Assembly: GCA_014529385.2 (NCBI GenBank)
Contig: CM043953.1
Coordinates: 112,102,549 to 112,160,548, forward strand
DNA: 58,000 nucleotides
DNA from: Adiantum capillus-veneris
Taxonomy: Eukaryota > Streptophyta > Polypodiopsida > Polypodiales > Pteridaceae
Direction of reading: 5' to 3'
The notes below the pieces were generated by a model that worked only from the letters and a program-made list of their open reading frames with translations, did not search any database and was not told the DNA's origin. Shown in pieces: positions 36,556-46,860 of this stretch. The translations under genes were made by a program, and so were the position numbers. The number at the start of each line of letters is the position of its first letter. The first letter of the stretch is position 1.

Positions 36556-37010
36556 TATAAGGAGGTAGTCATAGCATAGGCCAACTCTGACAAAATCATC
36601 AATCCGGAGAGAGCACCACCCAACTAGGGCATGGAAACATCAGACAACTAAGTGTGAGAGCATCATTGGACACAATGGATAAGAGGATTCAAGAGAATGC
36701 CTCCCCAATGCAAGTAAAGATTAGCCATGTCAAGACTAGCTCTAATAACACTCTAATCACTAATCAAGAAACTCTTACATGCATCAAGCCTACCAAAGTC
36801 CGACGTGTGAATCTTATTTGAGTCACAAGAGTACATAACCAACACAAGCATCCATGACCAAAACACACACTAATTTCATAGAAGTTGTGAAAGGGTGGTG
36901 GTAACGCGTGTGCTAGTCTCCACCCAGCCATGCTATCTTATAGCCTCCCCCTAGCCTACACACTGTCCGGCCGTGCCGGTGACCTTGCTCGTAGGACCTA
37001 TGTCCTTACA
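36556..37010 (-). repeat. 3' LTR of the minus-strand chromovirus
   Basis: On the minus strand it starts TGTAAGGACATAGG (37010) right after a G8 polypurine run and ends CTCCTTATA at 36556, where the sister copy at 33482 has the expected CCTTACA. Length about 455 bp. No matching 5' LTR was found near 48.1-48.8 kb. Confidence 0.7.
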
Positions 37011-37021
37011 TTACCCCCCCC
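37011..37021 (-). promoter_or_regulatory. Polypurine tract of the minus-strand chromovirus
   Basis: GGGGGGGGTAA on the minus strand, directly before the LTR TG. The polyprotein frame ends at the LTR border. Confidence 0.7.
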
Positions 37022-37140
37022 TTGGAGAATCATTTTTGTCATTGAAAACGAACGTAGGAAAATGTTTCTTAAGTGCGGAGACATTCTCCCATGTAGACCC
37101 TTCTTCGGGTCTATCTAGCCATTTTACCAACACTTGTCAT
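37012..37140 (-). pseudogene. Chromodomain C-terminus of the minus-strand chromovirus
   Basis: The minus frame reads QVLVKWLDRPEEGSTWENVS, then a KKHFPTF ending, which is the second half of a chromodomain (LVKW...TWE...F). It ends at a TAA within the LTR border, as in other chromoviruses. The first half, around 37400-37485 (HELKKILDSHELC), is in another frame. Confidence 0.8.
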
Positions 37141-37879
37141 CTGACATGATGTCCCGGAGAGGTCACCTAATAAAAATGTAATCTATCACGTGAGTTCAAC
37201 AGAAGGGTATTTAAAGTTCTTGAAACTTACAAAAATATATATACAGAAGGGCATTATTCTTTCAAATTTGAAAAAAACTTACAGATTTTAAAAGAAAAGG
37301 GTATATATATTTCTATAAAAATTCACAGATAAGGGGTTACACAAACATGTCTTGAACGCACGTGATATAATAATTTTACACATAGTGAACCCCCCGAGCA
37401 TGATGTCGGTGCAAAGCTCATGAGAATCCAAAATCTTTTTGAGCTCATGAGGGATGCTTGGTGGTTTGATAAAGTCAACTAACACACCTGTGTCAATGAC
37501 ATTCTGTCCTAGTCATTGTCATAAACGGCTAACATGAAAAATAGGATGAACTCGTGGGTGCTTTGGAAGAGCTAACTTATAGGCCACTGGACCTATACAT
37601 TTGAGAATGGTAAAACGTATAGCAACTTTTCCCATCTGCAGAATTTTTGAATGCTCCAAAACCTTAAGGAAAACCTTATCTCCTTCTTCGAAAGTAGCAA
37701 GACGATGATGCTCATTTGCGTACTTCTTATATCAATCTCAAGCATGCATAACATTCTGTCGCAACTTGAAGCATGTCAAAATGGTCTTGGAGAAAATTCT
37801 TTGCTTATTGTATCTTCTCCTTAGCCAATCCCATCGTAACGTGTGATCTAGGATATAAAATCATAAATGGACTAAACCA

Positions 37880-38783
37880 TGTAGTCACATGCTTTGAACT
37901 ATGATTAGAAAATTCTAATATAGGTAAATAGTCTTCCCAATTGGGTTGCTTCTTGCTAACGTACGCTCATAGCCTATCTTCTAGCACTTGATTAACTCTT
38001 TCGATATGACCATCTATTTCTAGATGATCAGCCGTACTTAGATTAAGTTTAGTTTGCAACTTTTTTAAAACACATCTCTCCAAAAGTGACTATCAAACTT
38101 TGGATCTCTGTCACTAATGATACTAGCTGGAAGACCGTAGAGTCTATATATATGCTCTACAAATAGCCATGTTAATTTCGGTGTCTTAACCGTAGTCTTA
38201 GTGGGAATGAATTGAACCATCTTTGTTAGACAGTCTACAATTACCCATATGGCATCATGGCAACGATTTGTAGTAGGTAGTCCTACTACAAAGTCCATAG
38301 GACATTGTCCCACTTACGGTATCTCGAAAGGATAAAAAGGCCACCTACTTGAGGTGCTGTGCCTTTTACTTGGCACCGTTGGCAGTTTAGTATGTACTGT
38401 TGAACATCATGATGTAATCCATGCCAATAAAATTGCCATCGAACTAAGACATACGTCTTACGAATACCTGGAGGATCAGTACTTGGACTATTGTGACACT
38501 CAAATAAGATTTTGCGCCTAGTGTCTGCTCTTTGGCACACATACTCTACCCTTGTGGAGTAAGTAGCCATCATCAATGGAAAAATTCTTCCATCTCTTAA
38601 GCTCTTCATGAGTAGGGGTGGAGCTCTATGTGTTGGAGGTTTTATCAGAGAGTGCAGAGACATGTTGATTTGGCTATACAGAGACATGTAAATGTGAGGG
38701 ATCCCTTTTTGAAATTTCACTCCACATTTTAGCATATTATTGATGTTGTGCGCACTTGCCACGTAATGACTCCAAAAATGCAC
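37880..38783 (-). pseudogene. Integrase of the minus-strand chromovirus
   Basis: A zinc domain has FYWHGLHHDVQQYILNCQRCQ, though the HpG pair of the first half is altered (STDPPGIRKT). The core shows MDFVVGLPTT (first Asp), IISDRDPKFDSHFW (second Asp) and, after a frameshift near 38065, a DGHIERVNQVLED segment with the third catalytic Glu. A TGA interrupts shortly after it. The expected DDE residues are all visible, but the frame is broken. Confidence 0.88.
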
Positions 38784-38829
38784 TGTTTATTTCCGTGAAA
38801 GCAAGTGAATTAATCTGAGGCATCCAGCT

Positions 38830-40171
38830 TAGCACTAGGTTGGTAACCAAACAGGACATAAAAGTGTCCTTTCAGGGTTTTGAAAAAAACCTCCAAAACC
38901 ATAGTAGATCCACTCGTTTTGTAAAATCCTTTCATGAGGTTATAGTTCAAGGCCTACTACACATGGAAAAAATAAGAAAATTGTAAAATTTCTCATCTTT
39001 AGGTCACACCAAGCCTCCAAAGTTGATGGACCAGTACATTTTCATCAAAACACTCATTTCTTACGTTTTGTTGCATAAAAATAAGATTAGGGATTTTTGT
39101 AGGACTTGAGATAAATTCCCTAGTTAACTTTAATGGGTGGTAATCAGAATATATGATTGCTTCTCACTCACTATTTTTTGTTTTGCCAAAAAAAAGGTAC
39201 AAAAAAGTTGATTTTTTATCATTCTGCAAACCTATCATCAAAGTTTCTATAGCCATGCTCAATACAAATAATATATGCATGTTTTCTTAGTTCCCTATTG
39301 TCCTTAAGGTTCATAAGGATCCATGGAGCATGTCAAAAGAATAATAGATCTCTTACCAAGGGGAATCTTGGGGACAAAGATGAAGTGTTAAATACAGCAA
39401 ACGTGAAAAAACTGGGTTCAACATTATGAGTTGTAGAATCCCATAGAAACTATTCAATATCTAGCCAAAGTTGATCCTTATGACTAGATATGGTTACTAC
39501 CTACAAAATGCATGTAGTTGTCACAAGAAACTAACAATAGTGAAAAAGCTATACTTGATATACTAGAATGTTTCGTTTTCTTCTATAATTGAAAAAATCA
39601 ACCATCGTTGTCTACTATGCAAAATAGGGTATTAGGTGCCCCAAAACTCAAGGAATATTAGCTTTATGTTACAATATGCGACATAGAAAATCAAAACTGC
39701 ATTTGGATATCATGAAAGCCACCAAAAAAATCATAGAAGAGCTAAAATTGGCTAAAAAACAAGATTTGACAATTTTTGTAATTTGGTCATAACTTACAAC
39801 TTTAACATTTATTTCTCCCCAAAAGCATTAAGAAATGTTGAGGACTACTAAAGATAGTTCTCTAGCATTATAGACCTCACAAAAATGAATTCTAAAGTGG
39901 TATAGTTGCAAAAAGTTGAAAAAAGCCAAAAACAGGACCCGTTTTTTCACACACTTTAGGTTATGAAATGTTGTGCAAGGACAAGGTTAAAGATGGAATT
40001 GATATTCCAAAAAAATGTCGAGTTTTTTTCAGCTCATGAGACAAATTTCTAGATAGATAGAACCTCAAAATCCATTTTGAAACTCTTGACATAATTCAAG
40101 GAAAATGGTCACTTAATAGGACATAAAAGTGTCCCAGGACATAAAAGTGTCCCATTACCAACCTAGTGCTA
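38830..40171. mobile_element. 1338-bp non-autonomous TIR element, copy 1
   Basis: Spans 38832-40169, with inverted ends GCACTAGGTTGGTAA and TTACCAACCTAGTGC, flanked by TA on both sides (38830-38831 and 40170-40171). Subterminal 16-mers GGACATAAAAGTGTCC, each a small hairpin, lie at 38854-38869, 40119-40134 and 40137-40152. No transposase frame is visible. It interrupts the chromovirus between RNase H and integrase, and removal with one TA leaves the pol frame in register. The TA duplication suggests the Tc1/mariner-type group; the ends do not look like a familiar plant family. Confidence 0.85.
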
Positions 40172-40792
40172 ACTAGTGTATCCGCTACTACATTATATCT
40201 CCCCTTGCGATATTGTAGATTTATCTTGAAGGACTTCTTCCCATCTATCTTTACGGCTCTTCAAGTCCGTTTGAGTAGTAAACCATTTTATACTCTCATG
40301 GTCAAAAACTAGTTCAAACTCTGCACCATATAAATAGTGTCGCCACTTTTGTAAAGCGTGTGGCATAGATCTCTCTCTCGTAGACAGAATAATTCTATTG
40401 AGATCTATCTAGATTTTTACTTTCAAAGGCTATAGGTCTTCCCTTCTGGAGAAGTACAACACCAATTGCTTTATCACTAGCATCAGCCTCTACCACAAAC
40501 GTCTTAAGTGGGTCAACAATGCTAGGATGGGAGCAGTGGCTACACCTACCTTGAGATGTTCAAAATTGCGTTTTTGGACTTCTTCCCAAGAAAAGGTCTT
40601 AACTTTTTCTTTAAATTGATCCACCATAGGAATGACGATTTTGGCATAATCACAGATATATTGCCGATAAAATCCAGCCATGCCTAAGTATATTTGAAGC
40701 TCCTCAACCCTGTTGGGATGTGGCCCTCAAAGAATGACAGCGACCTTGTCAGTGTCCATCTTGATGCCAAAATAAGAGATCACATGACCAAG
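40172..40792 (-). pseudogene. RNase H and connection of the minus-strand chromovirus
   Basis: The connection reads MAGFYRQYICDYAKIVIPM and FSWEEVQKRNFEHLK (about 40680-40545). RNase H has VVEADASDKAIGVVLLQKG (Asp), NYSVYERE (Glu) and LVFDHESIKWF (Asp), then a NVVADTLV-like end at the TIR-element border. A TAG before NYSVYERE and frame changes near 40520 show decay. Confidence 0.85.
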
Positions 40793-41371
40793 TTAATGTA
40801 TCTCTGTTTTAAAGAAGTCACACTTCTTGTGCTTAGCATACAAAGCATGAGTTTGTAGCTGTTCAAATACTAATTGTAAGTTTTCTATGTGTTCATCTTC
40901 AGTCTTACTGTAAATGAGAATGTCATCAAGAAAAACCACAACAAATTCTCCAAGATAGGGACGTAAGACACTAACCATGAGTGTCATAAATGTAACTAGA
41001 GCATTCATTAAACCAAAAGGCACAACCAAAAATTCAAAATGCCCGAACCGTGTTCTTAAGGTAGTTTTAGAGATATCTTGCAAAAGGATACGCACCTGGT
41101 GGTATCCTAAATGAAGATCTATCTTTGTATAGTATCTTGCCCCGTGGAGTTGATCAAACAACTGATCCACTCGAGGCAAAGGATACTTGTTCTTGATGGT
41201 TATGGTGTTTAATCGGCAATAATCGACGCACATGCGCATAGTACTATCTTTCCTTTTAACCAGTAGAATTGATGATGCCCAAGGCAAAGTGCTAGGTCTA
41301 ATGAAACTACGGGCGAGGTAGTCAGCCAACTGAATCTCAACTTCCTTGGCTTCTTTAGCACTCATACGATA
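40793..41371 (-). pseudogene. Reverse transcriptase of the minus-strand chromovirus
   Basis: Well-kept RT: EVEIQLADYLARSFIRPS, MRMCVDYCRLN, YYTKIDLHLGYHQV (Asp), VPFGLMNALVTFM, and VVVFLDDILIYS with the FLDD catalytic pair. The frame is open across the domain. Its N-terminal YRMS lies in the duplicated target site of the 4.6-kb insertion, and the missing upstream part is at 46062-45994. Confidence 0.92.
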
Positions 41372-42400
41372 GAGGAAATATATACACCGAGCAAAAGAAA
41401 TCGAGCATGCTATTTTTCTGAGCAAAAGTAAAGAGAATTTTAAGACAAATTGCTTTTTTGATTGAGCCCTACCATAATGTCAAGTATAGGTACTCCAACA
41501 AAATGGTCAATCTGTATAGGATTGAAAACTCCAATGCATGAAGGTGCTCACAGCTACAATATAAATTTGTACTTGATTAAGTAACATAAGCTATCAAAAA
41601 TGTTGGCACCCCTCCTATTGCACAGAATCCAACAAAATGGACAATCCATAGAGAACTATAAACCTTAGCTTGTAAAGTCAGTGCTATGTTAAAACTCTGG
41701 CCCCACCCAATCCTTAGAACAACTCCACTTTTGTTAATGCAGCCTGATGCACAAACTCATGAGCTACAAACTCCAACCCAGGGACGCGAAAATACACAAA
41801 GTACATGTGTTTACAAGGCACATATGTGAGCCGCTGAGTCTCTTTTTTGAAAATCCTCAGAAGTACATTGAGGGAAGTCTACAATGATCACATCATATGT
41901 CACTCCCTTTTAAATTGACCCAGGAGTGCTAACATGAACAAAATGCGACACATTACGCACCAATATGACCTCTCTAACTAGCTGTGCTTACATGCTTTGA
42001 CCCAATGCTATCTTCTCATTGAAGTCTTTGGTTAATTTTGACCTCCATTGAACATGATTTCCATTTGTGAATTTAGCTCAAAAAGAACAAGGTTATGTTC
42101 CACATTGCCCAATAGGGCGATTGTTAGGTTGTGCTACCACATTCTCGCCTTGCAACATCTCTCACTTAAACAACAAAGAACATTGGTAACCTCTCTTTCC
42201 CAAATGATTGTGTGATATCGATTATCGAACATCAACATAAGTTTTTGCTTGCACGCTCGGGACCAAAAATAGTTATGTGACGACCCATTGCAAACGTTAT
42301 ACCATTGTCTTCTAGAGGTAGAACAAATCATTGTCAAAAGATGATACAATCTCTTGAGAAAACAAAAATAACGGTGCTCTTTTAATGACGCCACGCTCTT
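41372..42400. other. Left arm of the 4.6-kb insertion, no gene recognised
   Basis: No domain was recognised on either strand between the insertion border and the TIR element copy 2. Confidence 0.5.
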
Positions 42401-43738
42401 TAACACTAGAATGGTAACCTAACAGGACATAAAAGTGTCCTTTCAGGGTTTTGGGAAAAAATTCCAAAACCATAGTAGATCCACTCATTTTGAAAAATCC
42501 TTTCATGAGCTTGTAGTTCAATAACTACTACATATGGAAAAAATGAGAAACTTGTAATTTTTCTCATCCCTTGGTCACTACAAGCCTCCAAAGTTGATGG
42601 ACCAGTGCATTTTGCCCAAAATAGCAATTTCTTACGGTTGATTTCATATAAATAAGAGTGGAGATCTTTGTAGGACATGAGATAAAATGCCCCGTTAACT
42701 TCAATGGGTTGGTGACCAAAACATATGGTTGCTTTTACCTCACTAATTTTTTTTTGGGCCAAAAAAATAGGTATAAAAAAGTTGCATTTTTGCCATTCTG
42801 CGGACCTATCATCAAAGTTTCTATAGTCACGCTCAATACAGATACTATATACATGTTTTCTTAGCTCCCTTTGGGCCTCTTGATTCAAAAGGAGCCATGG
42901 AGCATGTCAAAAGGATAATGGATCTCTTACAATTGGAACCTTGGGGGCAATGATAAAGTGCTAAATACAGCAAACATGAAAAAACTGGGTTTAGCATTAT
43001 GACCTCTAGAAACCCATAGAAACTACTCAATATCTAGCCAAGTTTGTAGTCTATGATTAGATATGGCCACTACCTACAAAATACACACAATTGGCCTAAG
43101 AAACTAGCAATATTGAGAAATTTATACTTGCTACTATAAAATGTATCGTATTCTTAAGCAATCAAAAAACTCAACCATCATTATATACTATGCTATATAG
43201 CATATTAGGTCCCCCAAAACTCAAGGAAGATTAGCTTTATGTTATACATTACACTTACACAATCAAAATTGAATTTGGATATCAAGAAAGCCACCAAAAA
43301 AATCATAAAAGTGCTAATTTTGGCCAAAAAACAGGATTATGCAATTCTTGTAAATTGGTCATAACTTTTAATTTTAACACTTAGCTCTCCCTACAATCAT
43401 CAAAACATGTTGAGAACTATGAAGGCGTAACCTCTAGCCATCTAAACCTCACAAACATGAAGTTTAGAGTGGTATAGTTGCCAAAAATTGAAAAAAAGCC
43501 AAAAACAGGACCCGTTTTTTCACACAGTTTAGGTTCAAAAATGTTGTGCAAGAGTAAGGTTAATGGTGAGATCGATACTCAAAAAAAAGTTTTTTTCAGC
43601 TCATAAGGCAACTTTGTGGATATATAGCACCTAGAAATTAATTTTCATACTCTTCAAATAATTCAAGCAAAATGGTCACTTAACATGACACAAAAGTGTC
43701 CAAGGACATAAAAGTGTCCTGTTACCATTCTAGTGTTA
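42401..43738. mobile_element. 1334-bp non-autonomous TIR element, copy 2
   Basis: Spans 42403-43736, with inverted ends ACACTAGAATGGTAAC and GTTACCATTCTAGTGT and TA on both sides (42401-42402, 43737-43738). It is collinear with and in the same orientation as the copy at 38832-40169, clearly homologous throughout by eye. Hairpin 16-mers lie at 42425-42440, 43686-43701 (one change) and 43704-43719. A minus-strand open frame of 160 codons at 42406-42888 is not kept in copy 1, so I do not call it a gene. Confidence 0.85.
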
Positions 43739-44331
43739 AGACGTTCATTGTGAAACGGTCATAAATAAGTGCAAAAAGACTTATTTTGATGTGAGTCAAC
43801 AAAGACATTTCTTATTTATCATTGATCCTTATTTGAAATTATCTAGATCTACTCACCTCACCTTCAGACAGGGCATAACTCCCAACCCAAGCAAAGAAAT
43901 GCCTTCTGGGGCAACTATTAGGTCTGCGGCTCTTTGCAAGGACTCACATGGTAGAAAATGGGGGCAATGTATTTTCTGAAGACTGTTGAAATCACTTCAT
44001 ATGGCTTGTCCTTGCCACACACAATCTAATTTGAGACAGGCGCCTTAACACTCCCGCGTCGGCGCGGAAGGCTGCAGACCAGAAACCAAAGACTTTCTCA
44101 CCCAAGCTGGACCTTAGTCTAAAAGGTAGCACGTTGGCGCAGAAGGTTTTAAGCCAGAAACTAGCAACGGGTTCCACTTTGCAGTTCCTCTCTGCAGGGG
44201 TGCATTTTCCCTCATTAAATAAATGAGACCTTAGCCTTATTGATACCGCGTCGGTGCGGAAGGCTTTATGCCCAAATCCAGCCTGTGCTTGATCAGAAGG
44301 CATCAGTCCAGGGTGTGCCCCTATGGGGAGC

Positions 44332-44733
44332 TTATAATAGATTTTTAATTTTTGAAATTAACTCTGACAAGGGGCTGTGGAGGTGGTTTTGGGTGAAGAT
44401 GAGGACTTGCAAGTGAGGAGGAAGTCGAGTCAGAATTTTGCCAGTCGATAGATTGTGGGAGAGGTTGAGGTAACGAAGGAAGTTGAGGCTGGAGAGAGCA
44501 GGGGAGCTGGAGCCCTGCAAGAGCAAGCCAGAGAGGCTTAAGCCTAGTACTCGTCGGTGACCGCAGCTCACACCCACCCAAGTGCAGTAGGACGAACCAC
44601 TAGGAGCACTTGTAGGGGCAGCAGGGGCTGCAAGCCCGCTTTTGAACTCCACAATGGAAAGCTCTGCCTTGCCATCCCCGCCCTCTGTTGCCACCCACAA
44701 ACCCACCAAAACCACCACCACTTCGCGGTACAT
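44332..44733 (-). pseudogene. LRR receptor-like kinase N-terminal fragment
   Basis: The frame starts with a hydrophobic stretch (VVVVLVGLWVA), then EFKSGL, then the LRRNT_2 signature YCTWVGVSCGHRRVLGLSLSG, followed by LRR-like repeats (FLRYLNLSHN, LQVLIFTQNHL). This is the N-terminus of a plant LRR-RLK ectodomain, which binds ligands at the cell surface. Only about two repeats remain and no kinase is present; the reading frame is short. It lies inside the 4.6-kb insertion, so it is best explained as a captured host gene fragment. Confidence 0.75.
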
Positions 44734-44929
44734 TTTTCTAACCCATTGAGGCTTTCACTCTTTCCCTCCACTCATCGTTTTAAAGGTGTCATAAGTACCT
44801 TAGAATTCTCAGTGATTTGCGCTAAACAGAATCTATTCTATATATTAAGCAGAGAGATATTAGGGGGCCACGTGGTGCAATTTCATTTATTCGGCAGTGT
44901 GGCCCTGCATCTCCGGCTACAGTGCGCAC

Positions 44930-44935
<6 letters not shown>

Positions 44936-44968
<33 letters not shown>

Positions 44969-44996
44969 GCCGAAGGCCGCCGGCCACACTAGTGTG
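44936..44996. repeat. (GA)n tract with perfect GC hairpin and palindrome
   Basis: A GA run (44936-44964) is followed by GGCGGCC-GAA-GGCCGCC (44965-44981), a 7-bp perfect stem with a 3-nt loop, and by the 12-bp palindrome CACACTAGTGTG (44985-44996). Confidence 0.85.
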
Positions 44997-45993
44997 TCAT
45001 AGGGTGTTTTCACAAACGACCGGTGCCGAAAGTACTCGTGGGTACTCCATGGGCGTCCTTCAAAATTTCATTCATTTATAGATGGGCGAACCCCCTTCAA
45101 ATGCACCGAGCAATATTTATTTGACAAGAAGAAAAAGCACCACGGTTGATTGGGTTGTGTGTGGTTTGACCATAAACTGTCACGTCGCAAGTCTAAAGTT
45201 CAACCCCTCGTGCATTAATTTTTATGAGAAAGTGCAATTCTTTTTGTCAGCCTGTAGTTTGGGCGAGGGGGGGGGGAGGCACCCATAGTTCGTGCAAAGA
45301 CGGGTGTGACAAGACATCCACACAAGCGCCAACCTATGGCCATGGCTTCAGTGTGTGAATCCCTTTCGGATGGCCATTCCAAAGTGGCACCCTTTTATTG
45401 GTTCTCAGTTTTGTCCACCTCACATGACCGGCTGTTTGTGAAAGCGCCCATAGATGATTATCCTCGTCAAGGTAGGTACTTGCCCTCAGGGAATGTATTT
45501 TAAATGCATTCAATCAGTTTAAAATGACACAACTACCTGAAAGTGTTTTGTCTTTTGAGTGCAGGAGCACGGATTACCTTCTGCAACAAAATCAACACCA
45601 TGGTCACACCCTTGTTTAGAACTGGGACACGTGGAGCTTGGACACTATCTTATTCCATACCGCGTTTCCGCGGAAAGGTTTAGGCCAGAAACCAGGGGGT
45701 GGAGCAAGCGGGATCCATAGTACAATGTTCAAACCTACAACAAACCAAGTCAAAGACATGCCTTCATAAATGATGAGTGTGATTCATGCTAAAGTATCAT
45801 GTTTTGTAATTCATGAAACCAAATGTGAGAATTACTTTGTTGTTATGAAATAATGTTAGTTAGTGTTACTCTTGACTTGGATATGGTAACAAACAATTTC
45901 TCTCTCTCTCTCTCTCTCTCTCTCACTCACATCCACTTGAATTTCGCTCGGTTTTTGTGTTCGCTCGGTAAAGTTTTCCCGGTGCTTGGCAAA
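44997..45993. other. Right arm of the 4.6-kb insertion, no gene recognised
   Basis: Apart from the fourth copy of the 35-bp motif, a G run at about 45259-45270 and a (TC)n tract at about 45899-45923, no domain is visible. Confidence 0.5.
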
Positions 45994-46860
45994 ACTCATA
46001 CGATAAGGTGGTTTACTCACCGGTTTAGTGCCTGGTAGGACATCTATGACATGCTGCACATCACGTGTAGGGGTAAACCCGGCAGTAAATCACTTGAGAA
46101 TACATCACTATACTCCATGAGTAAGTGAGTCAGCTTTTTTCGTGCAAAAGGAGAAAGTAAACTAGAGCTATGTTGGGATGGAGAATCTTGTAATTCCTAT
46201 AATGTTTGTTTTACAGCAGTTGCACGTTGCTCAATAGAATTAAAATTGAGAGGACTTTGCTCTTTAGAATTGTTAACACTTTTCTTATCATTAGAATTCA
46301 TTGCACTTTGCATACCATTACTAGAATTCACAGCTCTTTGCTCTTGAGAATTCACAAGACTTGGAGAAAAGCAGTAACACGAAAAGACTTCATCTATTAA
46401 ACTGCTTTCTGTAAAATGGAAGCTCGACTGTATATATAAGAGGTGGAGATGGTATATTTTTCTCACCAAGCAAAAGCACATGTTTACCATTGGCCAAAAA
46501 GGATATGAAGTTTTGTTCATAACTAGTGTGCAATGTGTTTCCTAAACCATGCAACCACTCCTGTCCTAAAACTACATCAGCAAGGTCCATGTTCTTAACT
46601 TGAAAGTCAAGGGTCATCCTGAGATCTTTAACAATAAACTCAACCCCTTAAGCTACTGTGTTCCATACTTCTTCATCATTCCCAGATATCTGCTCTACCA
46701 CATACTTGTGGGAGTAAGGAGTTTGTGTCAGCTTCAATTTCTTGACTAGATTATAGTTTAGGAAGTTATGAGTTGCACCATCATCCACTAAAATACGAAC
46801 ATGTGTCCGTTAATAGTGCCATGCATGCGAATCAAATCATAGGGGCCAAAGGTGAGCTAC
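45994..46860 (-). pseudogene. Protease and RT start of the minus-strand chromovirus
   Basis: The active-site segment RILVDDGATHNFLN (about 46795-46750) keeps the Asp. MDLADVVLGQEWLHGLG and HVLLLGEKNI follow in 46617-46480, the second half of the retropepsin. A Ser/Asn-rich linker leads to LSPFARKKL and the RT entry HVIDVLPGTKPVSKPPYRMS (46062-45994), where the 4.6-kb insertion cuts the frame. Several frame changes are present. Confidence 0.85.

Larger units (their letters stand above)
44053..45693 (+). repeat. Four copies of a ~35-bp GC-rich motif
   Basis: Copies at 44053-44087, 44129-44162, 44245-44279 and 45659-45693 share the pattern CCGCGTCGGTGCGGAAGG, then TTTA.GCCAGAAACC. They lie inside the 4.6-kb insertion, on both sides of the LRR fragment. 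The last copy contains the inverted word CCGCGTTTCCGCGG. Confidence 0.8.
41360..46005. mobile_element. 4.6-kb insertion with 12-bp duplication, Pack-MULE candidate
   Basis: An identical 12-mer ACTCATACGATA flanks the insert (41360-41371 and 45994-46005). The host RT frame breaks exactly there: the conserved PPYRMS codons lie on one side and YRMSAKE on the other. The ends share an imperfect inverted pattern (left GGAAATATATACACCGAGC, right complement GGGAAAACTTTACCGAGCG, each followed by a second CGAGC), though the right end carries about 13 further bases. A long duplication (MULEs give 8-11 bp, here up to 12) and a captured LRR-receptor fragment favour a Mutator-like element without transposase. 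Another superfamily remains possible. Confidence 0.7.

Noticed and set aside
38832-40169. Assignment of the 1.34-kb element to CACTA (ends CACTAG) or piggyBac (TTAA in copy 2)
   Set aside because: No 3-bp direct duplication exists at either copy, and copy 1 has TTAG/CTAA rather than TTAA; TA on both sides fits both copies best.
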